Origin: Paenibacillus endoradicis
GTDB lineage: Bacteria > Bacillota > Bacilli > Paenibacillales > Paenibacillaceae
Direction: 5' to 3'
Assembly: GCF_024721975.1 (NCBI RefSeq)
Contig: NZ_JANQBB010000010.1
Location: 62,001 to 126,000 of the forward strand
Length of the DNA stretch: 64,000 nt
Part shown: positions 16,776 to 26,483 of the stretch, in pieces
Layout: every line of letters begins with the position of its first letter
Numbering within the stretch: the first letter of the stretch is position 1
Program-made: the position numbers and the translations under genes
The notes under the pieces: generated by a model
The model's database searches: none
Seen by the model: the letters and a program-made list of their open reading frames with translations, nothing else
What the model was told of the DNA's origin: nothing

Positions 16776-19223
16776 TTGTTAAGGAACAATAGCTCATATT
16801 ACAAAGTGATTATTATTGCGTTATCCTTATGTTTACTGCTGCCAGGTTCATTCTTAGGTGGACAACAAGCTGCGGAAGCGGCTACATCAGTAAATTTAAG
16901 TTCAGGCGTTACTGTATCATTGTATGATGCTCAGCTTGTAAAGGATGAATCAGGTAAACTTGCAACTTATACATTAATTATCGAGAACAAATCCAGTACA
17001 AGTGTACAACTAATTGATTACTGGGCAAAGATTAAAGGAAGTAATAACAAAGCTTATGTCACGAAATTAATTACAGAGGATAAAGCGAAAAAAGTAGTTA
17101 TTCCCAATTCGACAACTTATCTAACATATTATGCATATGTTGATGAAAAGGAACAACTAACTGACCTAAAAATTGATATGATCAGATGGGACTTTGGAGT
17201 AAACAATTATGAAAGTGTAGTTGGACAAATCAAATCTGCTAATGATGGTGTAACCGCTTATAAAAAAGCAGAAGAAACAAATATTAACAAATCATTACTG
17301 AATATGTTACTCGGTACATACAAAATGTACTCTGATGAGAAGTATAGCTATATTAATGTGGAGTTAAGTATGCGTAACAAAGGTAATTCTACAGTTGATA
17401 TGAAAGCAGTTGGCTATTACTTGTCTGATGGAAAAGGTGCATTGATTCCATTAGTTTCATCAGTTACAGAACCAATACTGAAGCCACAAGAACGTAAAAG
17501 CATACTACTTACTGCTACGGTAGCGAAGAACTTTGCCAAAGATAATGCTTCAATTGTAGTTATGTACAAGGATGAAGAAGGTGGAATGAATCTTCCACGT
17601 ATCACGTTCGCATTACCAGCATTGAAAGATACTATAGCTACGAAAGCGAATACTGCTACATCATATCAAGTGAATGGAAGCGAAATTGCTGTAACCGTTA
17701 AAGATAGTAAATTAAGCTATGTAGAAGGTAAAGCATTCCTTGATACTGTTATTACGCTTGAGAACAAAAGTTCAACTAAGCTTAATATGCCTACTTTTGA
17801 ATATTATATTAAAACACAACAAGGTTATTTATATCCATTATTATTACCAGAAGATAAGGCAGTTAACCTTCTTCCTAAAATTGTGCAACAACTTGATCTT
17901 CATGGTGAGATCCCAACAAATGTTGACTTGACGAAGAGCCAATTTGTTGTTTTCCTACGTAATGCAGATAATACGAGCAGTAATTTCCTAGGTAATTTTA
18001 AAATTTCTGTTGGAACTAGTAGCGAACCAACAAAACCTGCATCTAATAGTGTTACCTATGAGAAGAATTTAGTAGAACAGGTTTCTCTGCAACGTGTTCC
18101 TAATGGTATGAATGATCTATTAATAGCTGAATTCAAAATTACTAACAAAGGAACAAAATCTCAAGCTCAACTTGCCTTGAATGGACAGTTCCAGATTGAT
18201 GGGGTTAAACTTTCTGAAGAGTCTACAAAACTCGTTAACTTAGATCGCTTACTTGCTGTAGCTCCTAATCAAAGCTATCGTATTATTACTTATACAGAAA
18301 TTCCATATAGTCAATCTGCAAAAGATATTATGTTTAGTATGACTGAGAAATCAACGACAGGTGCTAAGAGCATTCATACATTCAAAGTATCTTCTATGAC
18401 TAGTGCGAAGCTTCTTGGTACTAATGAAAGCTACAAAATTGATACTGCTGGTGGCCGTGGTGAGGTTACTGTAGTAAACTCTAAAATTTATAATGGTACG
18501 CAAACAGATATGTTCTTTGCACAGCTAGAATACGAGAACAAAGAGCAACGTACTGCAATACCTTCTAAACTAAAAGGTTACATCGAAAACAGTAAAGAAG
18601 ATATTGTTGAACTTAATGTGAAAAACTATGAATCTAAAATTCTTCCAAACGGGAAAGCTGTATTAAACGTGTGGGCAATTATTCCGAAAAATTACGAAAG
18701 TCAGAAACTGAATATCTATATCGGTGAATCGATAGAGACTTCAGATGAATTGACAAACGTAATGATTAATCCGGCATACACACAGTATGTTTACAAAGAA
18801 GACAAACCAGCGACGTCGTTGAAGGAATTAGAATTTATGCAATATGATGTTTCCTTATACAACATCTATGCACAATTAGATAGCTCTGATGGCGGTTCAG
18901 CTGATACAATCAAACTAAACTTTGATTATGATCTTAAGTTACGTGATGGTGCTCCTGCATATAGTGATGCTCAAAGCATTGTTATCGAGTATGTTGATCC
19001 AGAAGTATCAACAGTTAAATTCTCGAAAAGCTTCGCTATTGGAGATGGTGCGGAAGGTTCTCTACAGGTAGGTACTCGTAGAAACATGGAATTTAGCTAT
19101 ACGAACCCGGTAATCCAAGCGTTAGCGCTTAGCAATTACAAACTAAACGTCTATGTACAATATCAAAATCACAAAAAATTGATTGCTACAGATGAGTTCC
19201 TTTTCGGAAACTTAGAACAGTAA
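16776..19223 (+). CDS. exported protein of unknown function with repeated Ig-like modules
   Basis: The 815-residue precursor has a signal peptide (hydrophobic core KVIIIALSLCLLLPGSFLGG, cleavage near AAEAA, about residue 37). The mature part repeats a beta-sandwich-like unit with the recurrent phrase 'enks/ykNkss-t-v-l-x-xYyikxxxG': LIIENKSSTSVQLIDYWAKI near 60, ITLENKSSTKLNMPTFEYYI near 330, and related stretches near 450 and 565. No catalytic motif, SLH or anchor was seen. The start is TTG 16776 behind AGAGGAGGGG. It is followed by a smaller exported-type gene 70 bases downstream and lies among SLH genes, so a surface or envelope role is likely. I do not recognise the family. Confidence 0.7.
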   Translation: MLRNNSSYYKVIIIALSLCLLLPGSFLGGQQAAEAATSVNLSSGVTVSLYDAQLVKDESGKLATYTLIIENKSSTSVQLIDYWAKIKGSNNKAYVTKLITEDKAKKVVIPNSTTYLTYYAYVDEKEQLTDLKIDMIRWDFGVNNYESVVGQIKSANDGVTAYKKAEETNINKSLLNMLLGTYKMYSDEKYSYINVELSMRNKGNSTVDMKAVGYYLSDGKGALIPLVSSVTEPILKPQERKSILLTATVAKNFAKDNASIVVMYKDEEGGMNLPRITFALPALKDTIATKANTATSYQVNGSEIAVTVKDSKLSYVEGKAFLDTVITLENKSSTKLNMPTFEYYIKTQQGYLYPLLLPEDKAVNLLPKIVQQLDLHGEIPTNVDLTKSQFVVFLRNADNTSSNFLGNFKISVGTSSEPTKPASNSVTYEKNLVEQVSLQRVPNGMNDLLIAEFKITNKGTKSQAQLALNGQFQIDGVKLSEESTKLVNLDRLLAVAPNQSYRIITYTEIPYSQSAKDIMFSMTEKSTTGAKSIHTFKVSSMTSAKLLGTNESYKIDTAGGRGEVTVVNSKIYNGTQTDMFFAQLEYENKEQRTAIPSKLKGYIENSKEDIVELNVKNYESKILPNGKAVLNVWAIIPKNYESQKLNIYIGESIETSDELTNVMINPAYTQYVYKEDKPATSLKELEFMQYDVSLYNIYAQLDSSDGGSADTIKLNFDYDLKLRDGAPAYSDAQSIVIEYVDPEVSTVKFSKSFAIGDGAEGSLQVGTRRNMEFSYTNPVIQALALSNYKLNVYVQYQNHKKLIATDEFLFGNLEQ

Positions 19224-19293
19224 TCTAGCAATTCCTCTCTTAATCTAGTATCTTATAAGTAGAGTATTTACGAGAGAGGAGTGGAATTACAAG

Positions 19294-19770
19294 ATGAGTA
19301 AATTGAAATGGATAGGTGCATCAGCAATTCTTGCTGTCGGTATTATTAGCGGTTCGCTAATTGGTAATGCGTTATCGGTTGGTACTAGCTCTGTGACTCC
19401 TGGTACTGTAAGTGATCCAGTAGTAACTAAGAGTTATGTAGACGAACAGATCGCTAAGCTATCTGGAGGCGGCTCCACAGGTGGCGGTACGGCAACAGCT
19501 ACATTAGAAGTTGTCACTGTTCCTGCAGATCGCATACTGATGGTTAATGCAGGCAGTGAAATCGTTATTCGTACTGGTAAAGCTGTTGCTTACAGCTCTG
19601 ATAGTAACGGGATATCTGATGTAACAGCTGGTGCCGACATTAAGAGTGGTGTAGCTGTTCCAGCGAATCATGAAATATGGTTTCCACGTGACGGACGAGG
19701 TATTCAAGCAGCACCAGGCACTACAGGCTCGCTGACGGTCCTTGTTAAAGGTTCTTATTACTTGGAATAA
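19294..19770 (+). CDS. small exported or membrane-anchored protein, unknown
   Basis: The 158-residue product begins with a positively charged start and one hydrophobic helix (about 5-27, WIGASAILAVGIISGSLIGNAL). A Ser/Thr/Pro linker with a glycine-rich patch (SGGGSTGGGT, about 57-66) follows. The compact C-terminal domain is beta-rich (VVTVPADRILMVNAGSEIVIRTGKA onward) and ends in a hydrophobic LVKGSYYLE. The C-terminal part looks like a small carbohydrate- or SH3-like sandwich, but no family was recognised. It lies 70 bases after the 16776 gene with GAGAGGAG upstream and a strong terminator behind, so the two probably form one transcription unit. Confidence 0.7.
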   Translation: MSKLKWIGASAILAVGIISGSLIGNALSVGTSSVTPGTVSDPVVTKSYVDEQIAKLSGGGSTGGGTATATLEVVTVPADRILMVNAGSEIVIRTGKAVAYSSDSNGISDVTAGADIKSGVAVPANHEIWFPRDGRGIQAAPGTTGSLTVLVKGSYYLE

Positions 19771-19787
19771 TCATATACAATTATCCG

Positions 19788-19826
19788 AAAATCCTTATCT
19801 TACATACTGTAAGATAAGGATTTTCT
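19788..19826 (+). terminator. terminator after the 19294 gene
   Basis: A perfect 16-bp stem (19788-19803 / 19809-19824), 5-base loop, four T then CTTG. It ends the two-gene unit. Confidence 0.9.
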
Positions 19827-19945
19827 TGTATTATTCAGGCAATAAAGCAGAATAAGGAATAGTTAGAAATGATTCATCAGTGTAGCTATTGGCTAATCAC
19901 GACATAATACGAAGGTAATTATTCTTATTATATGGAGGGTTTTCA

Positions 19946-20206
19946 ATGGCAAAGCGTAATTGTGTCGTTCCAGAATGTAAGGCAGCATTGAACGCAATGA
20001 AGTATGAGATAGCAGCAGAACTAGGCGTAGTAGGTGCGGCAAGTAATGATTTTAACTCAGAATTCGCGGATGAACTTGGTGGAGCATCATCAAGTGAAGG
20101 TTCAATCAATTGGTCAACAATGTCGACAAGAAACGTGGGATATATTGGTGGTTCCATTACGAAAAGACTCATTCAACAAGCTGAGCAAGTACTCGGACAA
20201 CGCTAG
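19946..20206 (+). CDS. alpha/beta-type small acid-soluble spore protein
   Basis: This family coats and protects DNA in the dormant spore and is degraded by the GPR protease at germination. The 86-residue product has both family halves: ALNAMKYEIAAELGV (GPR-type site around EIA-AE) and the C-terminal GYIGGSITKRLIQQAEQVLG. It is longer than the common 60-72 residues because of an acidic/Ser-rich linker of about 35 residues between the halves. It has two Cys near the N-terminus (NCVVPEC). ATG 19946 follows ATGGAGGG (19931-19938). A CATAATA at 19903-19909 resembles a sigma-G -10 element, but the -35 is poor. Forespore expression is inferred from the family. Confidence 0.92.
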   Translation: MAKRNCVVPECKAALNAMKYEIAAELGVVGAASNDFNSEFADELGGASSSEGSINWSTMSTRNVGYIGGSITKRLIQQAEQVLGQR

Positions 20207-20233
20207 TGTGTGCCTTCTAGGCATTTGCTTGGA

Positions 20234-20262
20234 TTGACACAAACACTAATATTCTGTATTAT
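20234..20262 (+). promoter_or_regulatory. strong sigma-A promoter for metK
   Basis: A perfect TTGACA (20234-20239), 17-base spacer, TATTAT (20257-20262). It gives a leader of about 105 bases that includes the hairpin at 20287. Confidence 0.75.
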
Positions 20263-20286
20263 TTTATCTTAGAAGTGTTGTATTAC

Positions 20287-20318
20287 AACCTTTTCCTATG
20301 GGAAAAGGTTCATTTTTT
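20287..20318 (+). terminator. terminator-like hairpin inside the metK leader
   Basis: A perfect 10-bp stem (20287-20296 / 20301-20310), TATG loop, then CATTTTTTG. It lies downstream of the spore gene but also about 20 bases downstream of the expected metK start site. It could serve as the spore-gene terminator, a metK attenuator, or both. No S-box (SAM-I) consensus was found in the leader. Confidence 0.6.
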
Positions 20319-20373
20319 GTTTGTAATGTACATTCTTATATATTTATGTTTAGCATATGGGAGGTTGATACGG

Positions 20374-21576
20374 ATGTCGGTAAAAGGACGCCATTTATTT
20401 ACATCAGAATCAGTAACAGAAGGTCATCCAGATAAAATCTGTGACCAAATCTCTGATGCGGTTCTCGATGCATTTTTGGAAGCTGATCCTAATGCGCGTG
20501 TTGCATGTGAAGTTGCTGTTGCTACTGGATTAGTACTTGTTATTGGGGAAATTAGTAGTAAAGCAGATTTTATTGATATTTCATCAATTGCACGTCGTAC
20601 GATTAAAGAAATTGGTTACACTCGTGCGAAGTATGGTTTTGACTCCGCGACAAGTGCAGTATTGGTCTCTCTTAATGAGCAGTCTGCTGATATCGCACAA
20701 GGGGTTAATGCTGCTCTTGAGTCTCGTGATGGTAAAGACATTAAACAAGAGAATGAAGATATTGGTGCAGGTGACCAAGGTCTAATGTTTGGTTTTGCAA
20801 CGAATGAAACTCCGGAGCTTATGCCACTACCTATCGCATTATCACACCGTATCGCTCGTCGTTTGGCTGAAGTGCGTAAAAATGGTATGTTGGACTATCT
20901 TCGCCCAGACGGTAAAACTCAAGTTACCATTGAGTACGAAGATGGTAAGCCTTTGCGTGTAGATACAATCGTTGTTTCTACGCAACATGCTGAAGAAGTA
21001 ACACTTGAGACAATTCAAGCTGATATTATGGAACATGTTATCAAACCAGTAGTAGCTCCAGAATGGCTTGACGCAGAAACCAAATACTTCATTAATCCAA
21101 CTGGCCGTTTCGTAATCGGTGGACCACAAGGCGATGCTGGTCTTACAGGTCGTAAGATTATCGTTGATACTTATGGTGGTTACGCTCGTCATGGCGGTGG
21201 AGCATTCTCTGGTAAGGATCCTACGAAAGTAGACCGTTCAGCAGCATATGCAGCTCGTTATGTAGCGAAAAACATCGTGGCAGCAGGTCTTGCCGAAAAA
21301 TGCGAAATTCAATTAGCTTATGCCATTGGTGTTGCTCAACCAGTATCTATTAATGTTGATACTTATGGTACGGGTAATGTTGCAGAAGACAAACTAGTTG
21401 AAGTTATTCGCAAAAACTTTGATCTTCGCCCCGCGGGCATTATCAAAATGCTTGATCTTCGTCGCCCAATCTATTCACAAACAGCTGCTTATGGTCACTT
21501 TGGCCGTACGGATATTGATTTACCTTGGGAACGTGTTGATAAAGCGGATCTATTGCGCACAGATGCATTAGCATAA
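20374..21576 (+). CDS. metK: S-adenosylmethionine synthetase
   Basis: MetK makes S-adenosylmethionine from methionine and ATP in the cytosol. The 400-residue product has all three family signatures: [18 protein letters not shown] near residue 15-35, [16 protein letters not shown] (about 131), and [19 protein letters not shown] (about 272). The length agrees with B. subtilis MetK. The open frame begins earlier (20275), but GGGAGG at 20359-20364 sets the start at ATG 20374, which begins [14 protein letters not shown] as expected. It is flanked by its own promoter and terminator and is unrelated to the surface genes around it. Confidence 0.97.
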   Translation: MSVKGRHLFTSESVTEGHPDKICDQISDAVLDAFLEADPNARVACEVAVATGLVLVIGEISSKADFIDISSIARRTIKEIGYTRAKYGFDSATSAVLVSLNEQSADIAQGVNAALESRDGKDIKQENEDIGAGDQGLMFGFATNETPELMPLPIALSHRIARRLAEVRKNGMLDYLRPDGKTQVTIEYEDGKPLRVDTIVVSTQHAEEVTLETIQADIMEHVIKPVVAPEWLDAETKYFINPTGRFVIGGPQGDAGLTGRKIIVDTYGGYARHGGGAFSGKDPTKVDRSAAYAARYVAKNIVAAGLAEKCEIQLAYAIGVAQPVSINVDTYGTGNVAEDKLVEVIRKNFDLRPAGIIKMLDLRRPIYSQTAAYGHFGRTDIDLPWERVDKADLLRTDALA

Positions 21577-21709
21577 TTGTTAACATTCAAATAATGAAGA
21601 GCATGTTTCTTTAGCTATCCATTATTATTAGCATTTACAATGTCATCTAAACAAGATATTTGATGCTTGAAAAGCCTCGTTAGAAACTTTTCAAATATTT
21701 TCTAATAAA

Positions 21710-21740
21710 GAAACTTTTAAACCATAGTTTACGTCTATAT
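21710..21740 (+). promoter_or_regulatory. ECF-like promoter upstream of SLH gene 3
   Basis: GAAACTTTT (AAC 21712-21714), 17 bases, CGTCTATATAG (CGTC 21732-21735). It has the same motif pair as at 9313 and 13915, with one base more spacing. The -10-like part lies in the left arm of the metK terminator hairpin, so chance cannot be excluded. Confidence 0.35.
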
Positions 21741-21763
21741 AGATGTAAATTATGGTTTTTTCT
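21719..21763 (+). terminator. terminator after metK
   Basis: A 20 + 20 base inverted repeat (21719-21738 / 21739-21758) pairing fully if two G-U pairs are allowed, followed by TTTTTTC. The rest of 21577-21870 shows nothing else clear. Confidence 0.85.
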
Positions 21764-21870
21764 GTTTAGGTAAAAAGAATCAAATAAGCTTTCTTGTGAG
21801 GAGTCTCTTCATTTTGGTCTCGTGAAAGCCGACAAATACTATACGAATGTATTATTGAGGAGTGAATGGA

Positions 21871-24800
21871 ATGCAGGCGAGAAAAAAACTTTCAATGTTA
21901 GTTGCAATCATGTTGTTATTACAATTATTTTTGCCTATATGGAGCGACATGTATACAGTTAAAGCAGCTGTAACAGGACCGCAAATCGTTAGCTTAAGCC
22001 CAGCTAACGGTACTAGTAATGTGCCCACTAGTGGAAAATTCATCGTGACTTTTGATGAGAATATTAAATTTAATGATCAAACTAAAAAAATTGGCATTTA
22101 TACAACTTCGACGAACACGTTGTATCAAGAATATGCGATGAGTAATTCAAGAGTAACCATATCAAAAAATGTATTAACACTTGATGCGCGTAATCTTTCG
22201 TTACCATTGAATACAGATTACTATATTCTTATGGAGGCTGGCGCGGTAGCGAATGAATCGAATGGTGCACTTTTTAATGGGATTACTAATCCAGCAACTT
22301 GGAGTTTCCGAACAATTGAAACAGTAGATAACTCTAGACCAACGATTCTTTCTGTAACATCGGGTTTATGTGGGGCAACAGGAACATGCTCAACAACGGT
22401 ACCTATAACTACGACGCTTCAATTCGTATTTGATAAGGCGGTTTATGTATCTGAAGGAAATATTGAGCTTACTAGTACTACAGATAATCGTTCTATTCCA
22501 GTAAGTTCTAGCGAGGTGCAAGGAAGCGGTTCTAACGTCATTACGATAACACCATCTCAAGTGCTGAAGCCATCAACTACATATAAGCTGACGATTTCTG
22601 GCAGTAATATTGTTGATGCATCAGGTAACGGATATGTAGGTGGTTCTTGGAGAGTGGTGACAGCGGCAAGTCCAATTCAGTTAATATCAACTACACCTAC
22701 AGCAGGAGCTTCTAGTGTAGTCATTGGGAGTAATATAGAATTAACATTTGATCAAAGCGTAGAAGGTTCTCTTAATAAATATATCAGAATTCGTAAAGTA
22801 AGTAATAATGAGATTGTCTATGAAAGAGCGACTAAACATTCTAGTGTAACGTACTCAAATAATAATAAAACGGTAACGATTAAGCCGGGAAGTGCCCTTG
22901 AGAAAAATACGAGCTATTATGTAACGATTGATTCTGGAGCATTTGCACAAGTGGGCAACCCGTCTGCAATTTTCTATGGTATCCATAGTGCAACAGATTG
23001 GATGTTCTCAACAGATTTTGGTACAGATAACATCAAACCTACGATTAAAACCTATTCACCAACAATTGGTAACACAAATGTAGGTGTGAAGGAAAAGATC
23101 GTGCTAACATTTAGTGAGATTGTTATTCCTAATAGTGGTACGATTGAAATTCGCGAATACAATTCAGATGCATTGTATCGTTCCATCCCTGTGACATCAG
23201 ATCGTGTTTCAGGTGGTGGCAGTACTGTTATAACAATTGATCCCCATGCTCAGAAGACAGGGGAATCTGCAAAAAGTTTCTCGGTTGCCACGAGATATTA
23301 TGTGAAAATTACTAATAATGCTTTTAGCGATGTTGCAGGTAATACGTACGTAGGTACTACCCAGAAGACATATAACTTCCAAGTGGCTGCAAGCGCATCT
23401 GCACCACAAATTGCTACCATTTCACCAGCAAATCTTTCAACAACGGTCGCTACCACTGCAAAATTTAAAGCGACGTTCGATAAGTCAATTCTAATTGACG
23501 AGCGAAACTATAATGTAACCATCTACTCATTGGCGGTGAATGGTACAGCGATTAATGCGACACTGGAAGTAGATCCTACTAATGCCAAAGGTGTTATTAT
23601 TACACCGAATTCTACTTTACTTGCCAATACAGATTATTATATTAATATATCCGATATGTCCATCATGGACGTGAATGGTAATTATTATGCTGGTATTCAA
23701 AATCAGTATCAGTGGAAAATTAAAACATTAGGTGGAGATATTACTCCGCCAACAATAGTTAAGGCAGAAGTTAGTGGTAACACAATTCGTGTTGTATACA
23801 ATGAATTACTTAATGAAGAGTTAAAGCCGTCTATAGCAAGCTTTTACGCAACTGCAAATGATAAAGCGAAAAATATAAGCAGTGTTACTATCGAGGGTAA
23901 TGTTGTATTTATTAAATTAGTAAGCAGTGTATCGACTTCTGAGAAAGTAGCACTGTCTTATACGAAACCGAATAGTGGTTTAATTCAAGATTTATCAGGA
24001 AACCAAGCGGCTAGTTTTTCAGGAGTAAACGTAACGAGCGGTTTTACTGAAAATAAACCGACGGTGAAAAGTAGCAGTTATTCCGGTTCTACTGTCACGC
24101 TTAACTTCACCGAAACACTCAATAGTATTAACAGACTGGCATATACACAATTTACTGTGAGTGTTAATGGCACATTAAAAACGATTAGTAGTATGACTCA
24201 ATCAGGTAGTAATCTTACAATTACTTTGAATCAATCGATTCCAGCGAAAGCAAATATCGTTGTAAGTTATGTATCTGGGTTCTACCCGATTACTGGAACA
24301 ACTGATGCGTCAGTAGCTAATTTCAGCCATGTAGTAGGTACAACATCGAATTCTGGTTCAGGTGGTACTAATACTTCTGGAGCACCTACTATTCAATACA
24401 TTACATTAAGTGGAAATCAGCTTTTCTTGAAGTATGATGAAGCGATAAAGACTACGTCCAAACCAGGTGCATATCAGTATGCCGTACTTGTGAACGGTAA
24501 AGTGTCAACAGTGACGGCTGTAACGATCAATAATGATACGATTGTGCTTACGTTGGCTTCAAAACCAACAGACTCACTTCCAATTACAGTATCATATTAC
24601 GGAACATCATCTACATTATTAGATAATGATTACAATGCAGCAGCATCATTTACTTCTATGGCTGTAACAGATGGAAGTGATATTGAAGAAGGATCAACGG
24701 TAACCGTTCAAGGAGCAGTATTGAAAGGCAATGTATTAACATTGAATTTCTCCGGAAACCTTGATACGACTTCTGTACCAGCTACAGATCAATTTCAAGT

Positions 24801-26286
24801 TCGAGTTTCTAATAATACGAGAGTGATTAGTAGCGTTAATATTAGTGGCTCACAAGTCATATTAAAACTATCAACTACTGTGAATGTAGGTGAGGTTGCA
24901 ACAGTTACTTACTTTAGTCAAAGTAGTATGTTGCAAAGCAAAAATGGGATCGCAGTAAGCGGATTTTCGAATATGGCTGTAGCCAACCAAACGACAGTAC
25001 TAGATGCCCTTTCAGATGATTATGCTTCTGCTCCAAATGGCGTTCTGTTGAAAACATCTGCAAGCTCAACAAGTAACGTTACTTCTCCAGGTGGATCTAG
25101 CGTAACGAATTATACAATTACAACAGACAAATTTGTAACAGCAATAACTACTCTTGCAGCAGCAGAAATGAAAACTGGTAACATTGTGTTCGAAGTTCCT
25201 ACATCGCAAAATGCTGCCATAGTTTCTTATTCTATTGCTGCATTACAAGCTGCTGCAAAAATTGGAAACTACACACTTGTCGTAAATTACGGTGATCTAA
25301 CTTACTCTGTTCCATTGAGTGCGATTGATCTATCGAAAGCTGCTAGTCAATCAGGCGGTAACTCTGTTTCTAACTATTTACGTATTGCTTTTGAAGAAGG
25401 AAGTACATCTGCAACGTCATCACTAGAGACTGCTATTAATCGCAGTGGGGCAACGATTGTCCAAGGACCATTCGCATACGAATTGACTGTAGTCAACGGA
25501 TCTACTTCTGAGAAGGCAGTGATCACAGGTAATATTTCACGTACAGCGAAATCTTCAGACAGTATAACGTATAGCAATACAACAGCTGTATATTATGATG
25601 AAGGTATTTCTGCAATCTCAGCAGCACCGACAACATTTACTAACAGCAATGGATTAACAACAATTACGTTCAAACGTCCAGGTAATAGTGCGTACGCGAT
25701 TGTGAAAAGTAATAAGACATTTAGTGATACATCATCACATTGGGCTCATAATGAAATAACAATTATGGCGCGTAAATTTATAGTAGAAGGCCATTCAACT
25801 ACAAACTTTAATCCAAAATCAAACATTACACGTGGTGAATTTGCTACGTATATTGTGAAGGGACTTGGATTAAGTGCGAATAAGGCTGCTGCTAAACAAT
25901 TCAAAGATGTTAACAGTGATACGGTTATGGGTGGATATATTGGTGCTGCTGTAGCGGCAGGAATTGTATCTGGTGTATCTAATACATCATTCGAGCCTAA
26001 TAGTTACATTACCAGACAGGATATGGCGTTGATGATGGTTCGTGCAGCTAGCTACGCGGGACTATCAACGAAACTGTCAAGTTCTGCAGATTCAATCTTG
26101 AATGGTTATAGCGATAAATCACAATTAAGCTCATATGCGAAGACAGGTGTCGCTACGGCGATCAACCTAGGCATTATAAGTGGAACAACTACGACGAAAC
26201 TATCACCAAAACAAAATGCAACTCGTGCTGAGGGAACGCTTATGATTATGCGTCTCTTGAAAAAGACTGATTTACTACAATATTAG
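21871..26286 (+). CDS. very large exported protein with Ig-like repeats and three C-terminal SLH domains
   Basis: The product has 1471 residues. A signal peptide (MQARKKLSMLVAIMLLLQLFLPIW..., cleavage near VKAA) is followed by at least four SbsA/Big_5-like Ig modules, each with the pattern 'SPANGTSNVPTSGKFIVTFDENI' (near 40, 145, 240, 365, 480). Looser SwmB-like repeats follow (FTETLNSINRLAYTQFTVSVNG, YDEAIKTTSKPGAYQYAVLVNG, FSGNLDTTSVPATDQFQVRVSN). Three SLH repeats close the protein (about 1287-1471, landmarks ITRGEFATYIVKGLG, ITRQDMALMMVRAA, ATRAEGTLMIMRLL). It should be anchored to pyruvylated wall polymer. The start ATG 21871 is set by TGAGGAG (21856-21862). Function beyond surface display is unknown. 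Confidence 0.92.
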   Translation: MQARKKLSMLVAIMLLLQLFLPIWSDMYTVKAAVTGPQIVSLSPANGTSNVPTSGKFIVTFDENIKFNDQTKKIGIYTTSTNTLYQEYAMSNSRVTISKNVLTLDARNLSLPLNTDYYILMEAGAVANESNGALFNGITNPATWSFRTIETVDNSRPTILSVTSGLCGATGTCSTTVPITTTLQFVFDKAVYVSEGNIELTSTTDNRSIPVSSSEVQGSGSNVITITPSQVLKPSTTYKLTISGSNIVDASGNGYVGGSWRVVTAASPIQLISTTPTAGASSVVIGSNIELTFDQSVEGSLNKYIRIRKVSNNEIVYERATKHSSVTYSNNNKTVTIKPGSALEKNTSYYVTIDSGAFAQVGNPSAIFYGIHSATDWMFSTDFGTDNIKPTIKTYSPTIGNTNVGVKEKIVLTFSEIVIPNSGTIEIREYNSDALYRSIPVTSDRVSGGGSTVITIDPHAQKTGESAKSFSVATRYYVKITNNAFSDVAGNTYVGTTQKTYNFQVAASASAPQIATISPANLSTTVATTAKFKATFDKSILIDERNYNVTIYSLAVNGTAINATLEVDPTNAKGVIITPNSTLLANTDYYINISDMSIMDVNGNYYAGIQNQYQWKIKTLGGDITPPTIVKAEVSGNTIRVVYNELLNEELKPSIASFYATANDKAKNISSVTIEGNVVFIKLVSSVSTSEKVALSYTKPNSGLIQDLSGNQAASFSGVNVTSGFTENKPTVKSSSYSGSTVTLNFTETLNSINRLAYTQFTVSVNGTLKTISSMTQSGSNLTITLNQSIPAKANIVVSYVSGFYPITGTTDASVANFSHVVGTTSNSGSGGTNTSGAPTIQYITLSGNQLFLKYDEAIKTTSKPGAYQYAVLVNGKVSTVTAVTINNDTIVLTLASKPTDSLPITVSYYGTSSTLLDNDYNAAASFTSMAVTDGSDIEEGSTVTVQGAVLKGNVLTLNFSGNLDTTSVPATDQFQVRVSNNTRVISSVNISGSQVILKLSTTVNVGEVATVTYFSQSSMLQSKNGIAVSGFSNMAVANQTTVLDALSDDYASAPNGVLLKTSASSTSNVTSPGGSSVTNYTITTDKFVTAITTLAAAEMKTGNIVFEVPTSQNAAIVSYSIAALQAAAKIGNYTLVVNYGDLTYSVPLSAIDLSKAASQSGGNSVSNYLRIAFEEGSTSATSSLETAINRSGATIVQGPFAYELTVVNGSTSEKAVITGNISRTAKSSDSITYSNTTAVYYDEGISAISAAPTTFTNSNGLTTITFKRPGNSAYAIVKSNKTFSDTSSHWAHNEITIMARKFIVEGHSTTNFNPKSNITRGEFATYIVKGLGLSANKAAAKQFKDVNSDTVMGGYIGAAVAAGIVSGVSNTSFEPNSYITRQDMALMMVRAASYAGLSTKLSSSADSILNGYSDKSQLSSYAKTGVATAINLGIISGTTTTKLSPKQNATRAEGTLMIMRLLKKTDLLQY

Positions 26287-26298
26287 TTAATGTTGATC

Positions 26299-26336
26299 GA
26301 CCACTACTTTGCATTTGGCAAGGTAGTGGTCTTTTT
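26299..26336 (+). terminator. terminator after SLH gene 3
   Basis: A 14-bp stem (26299-26312 / 26317-26330) with one G-T pair, 4-base loop, and five T after the stem. Confidence 0.9.
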
Positions 26337-26483
26337 GGTGCTTGGAATTGATAAGCGGAACAAAATAAAAAAACTTTAATGCATCTAGTGAGTCATCTAG
26401 GATAAATCATCTATACATATGTGTGTATCGAATCTAGTAAATCTACTATTTTCTCTCTATTTGAAAAAACTTACCAGTGAATG

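Noticed and set aside
19897..20172. 91-codon frame on the - strand
   Set aside because: It is antisense to the spore protein gene, which has strong family motifs and a ribosome site.
20207..20373. SAM-I (S-box) riboswitch upstream of metK
   Set aside because: Expected by analogy with Bacillus, but none of the conserved S-box blocks can be seen in the leader.
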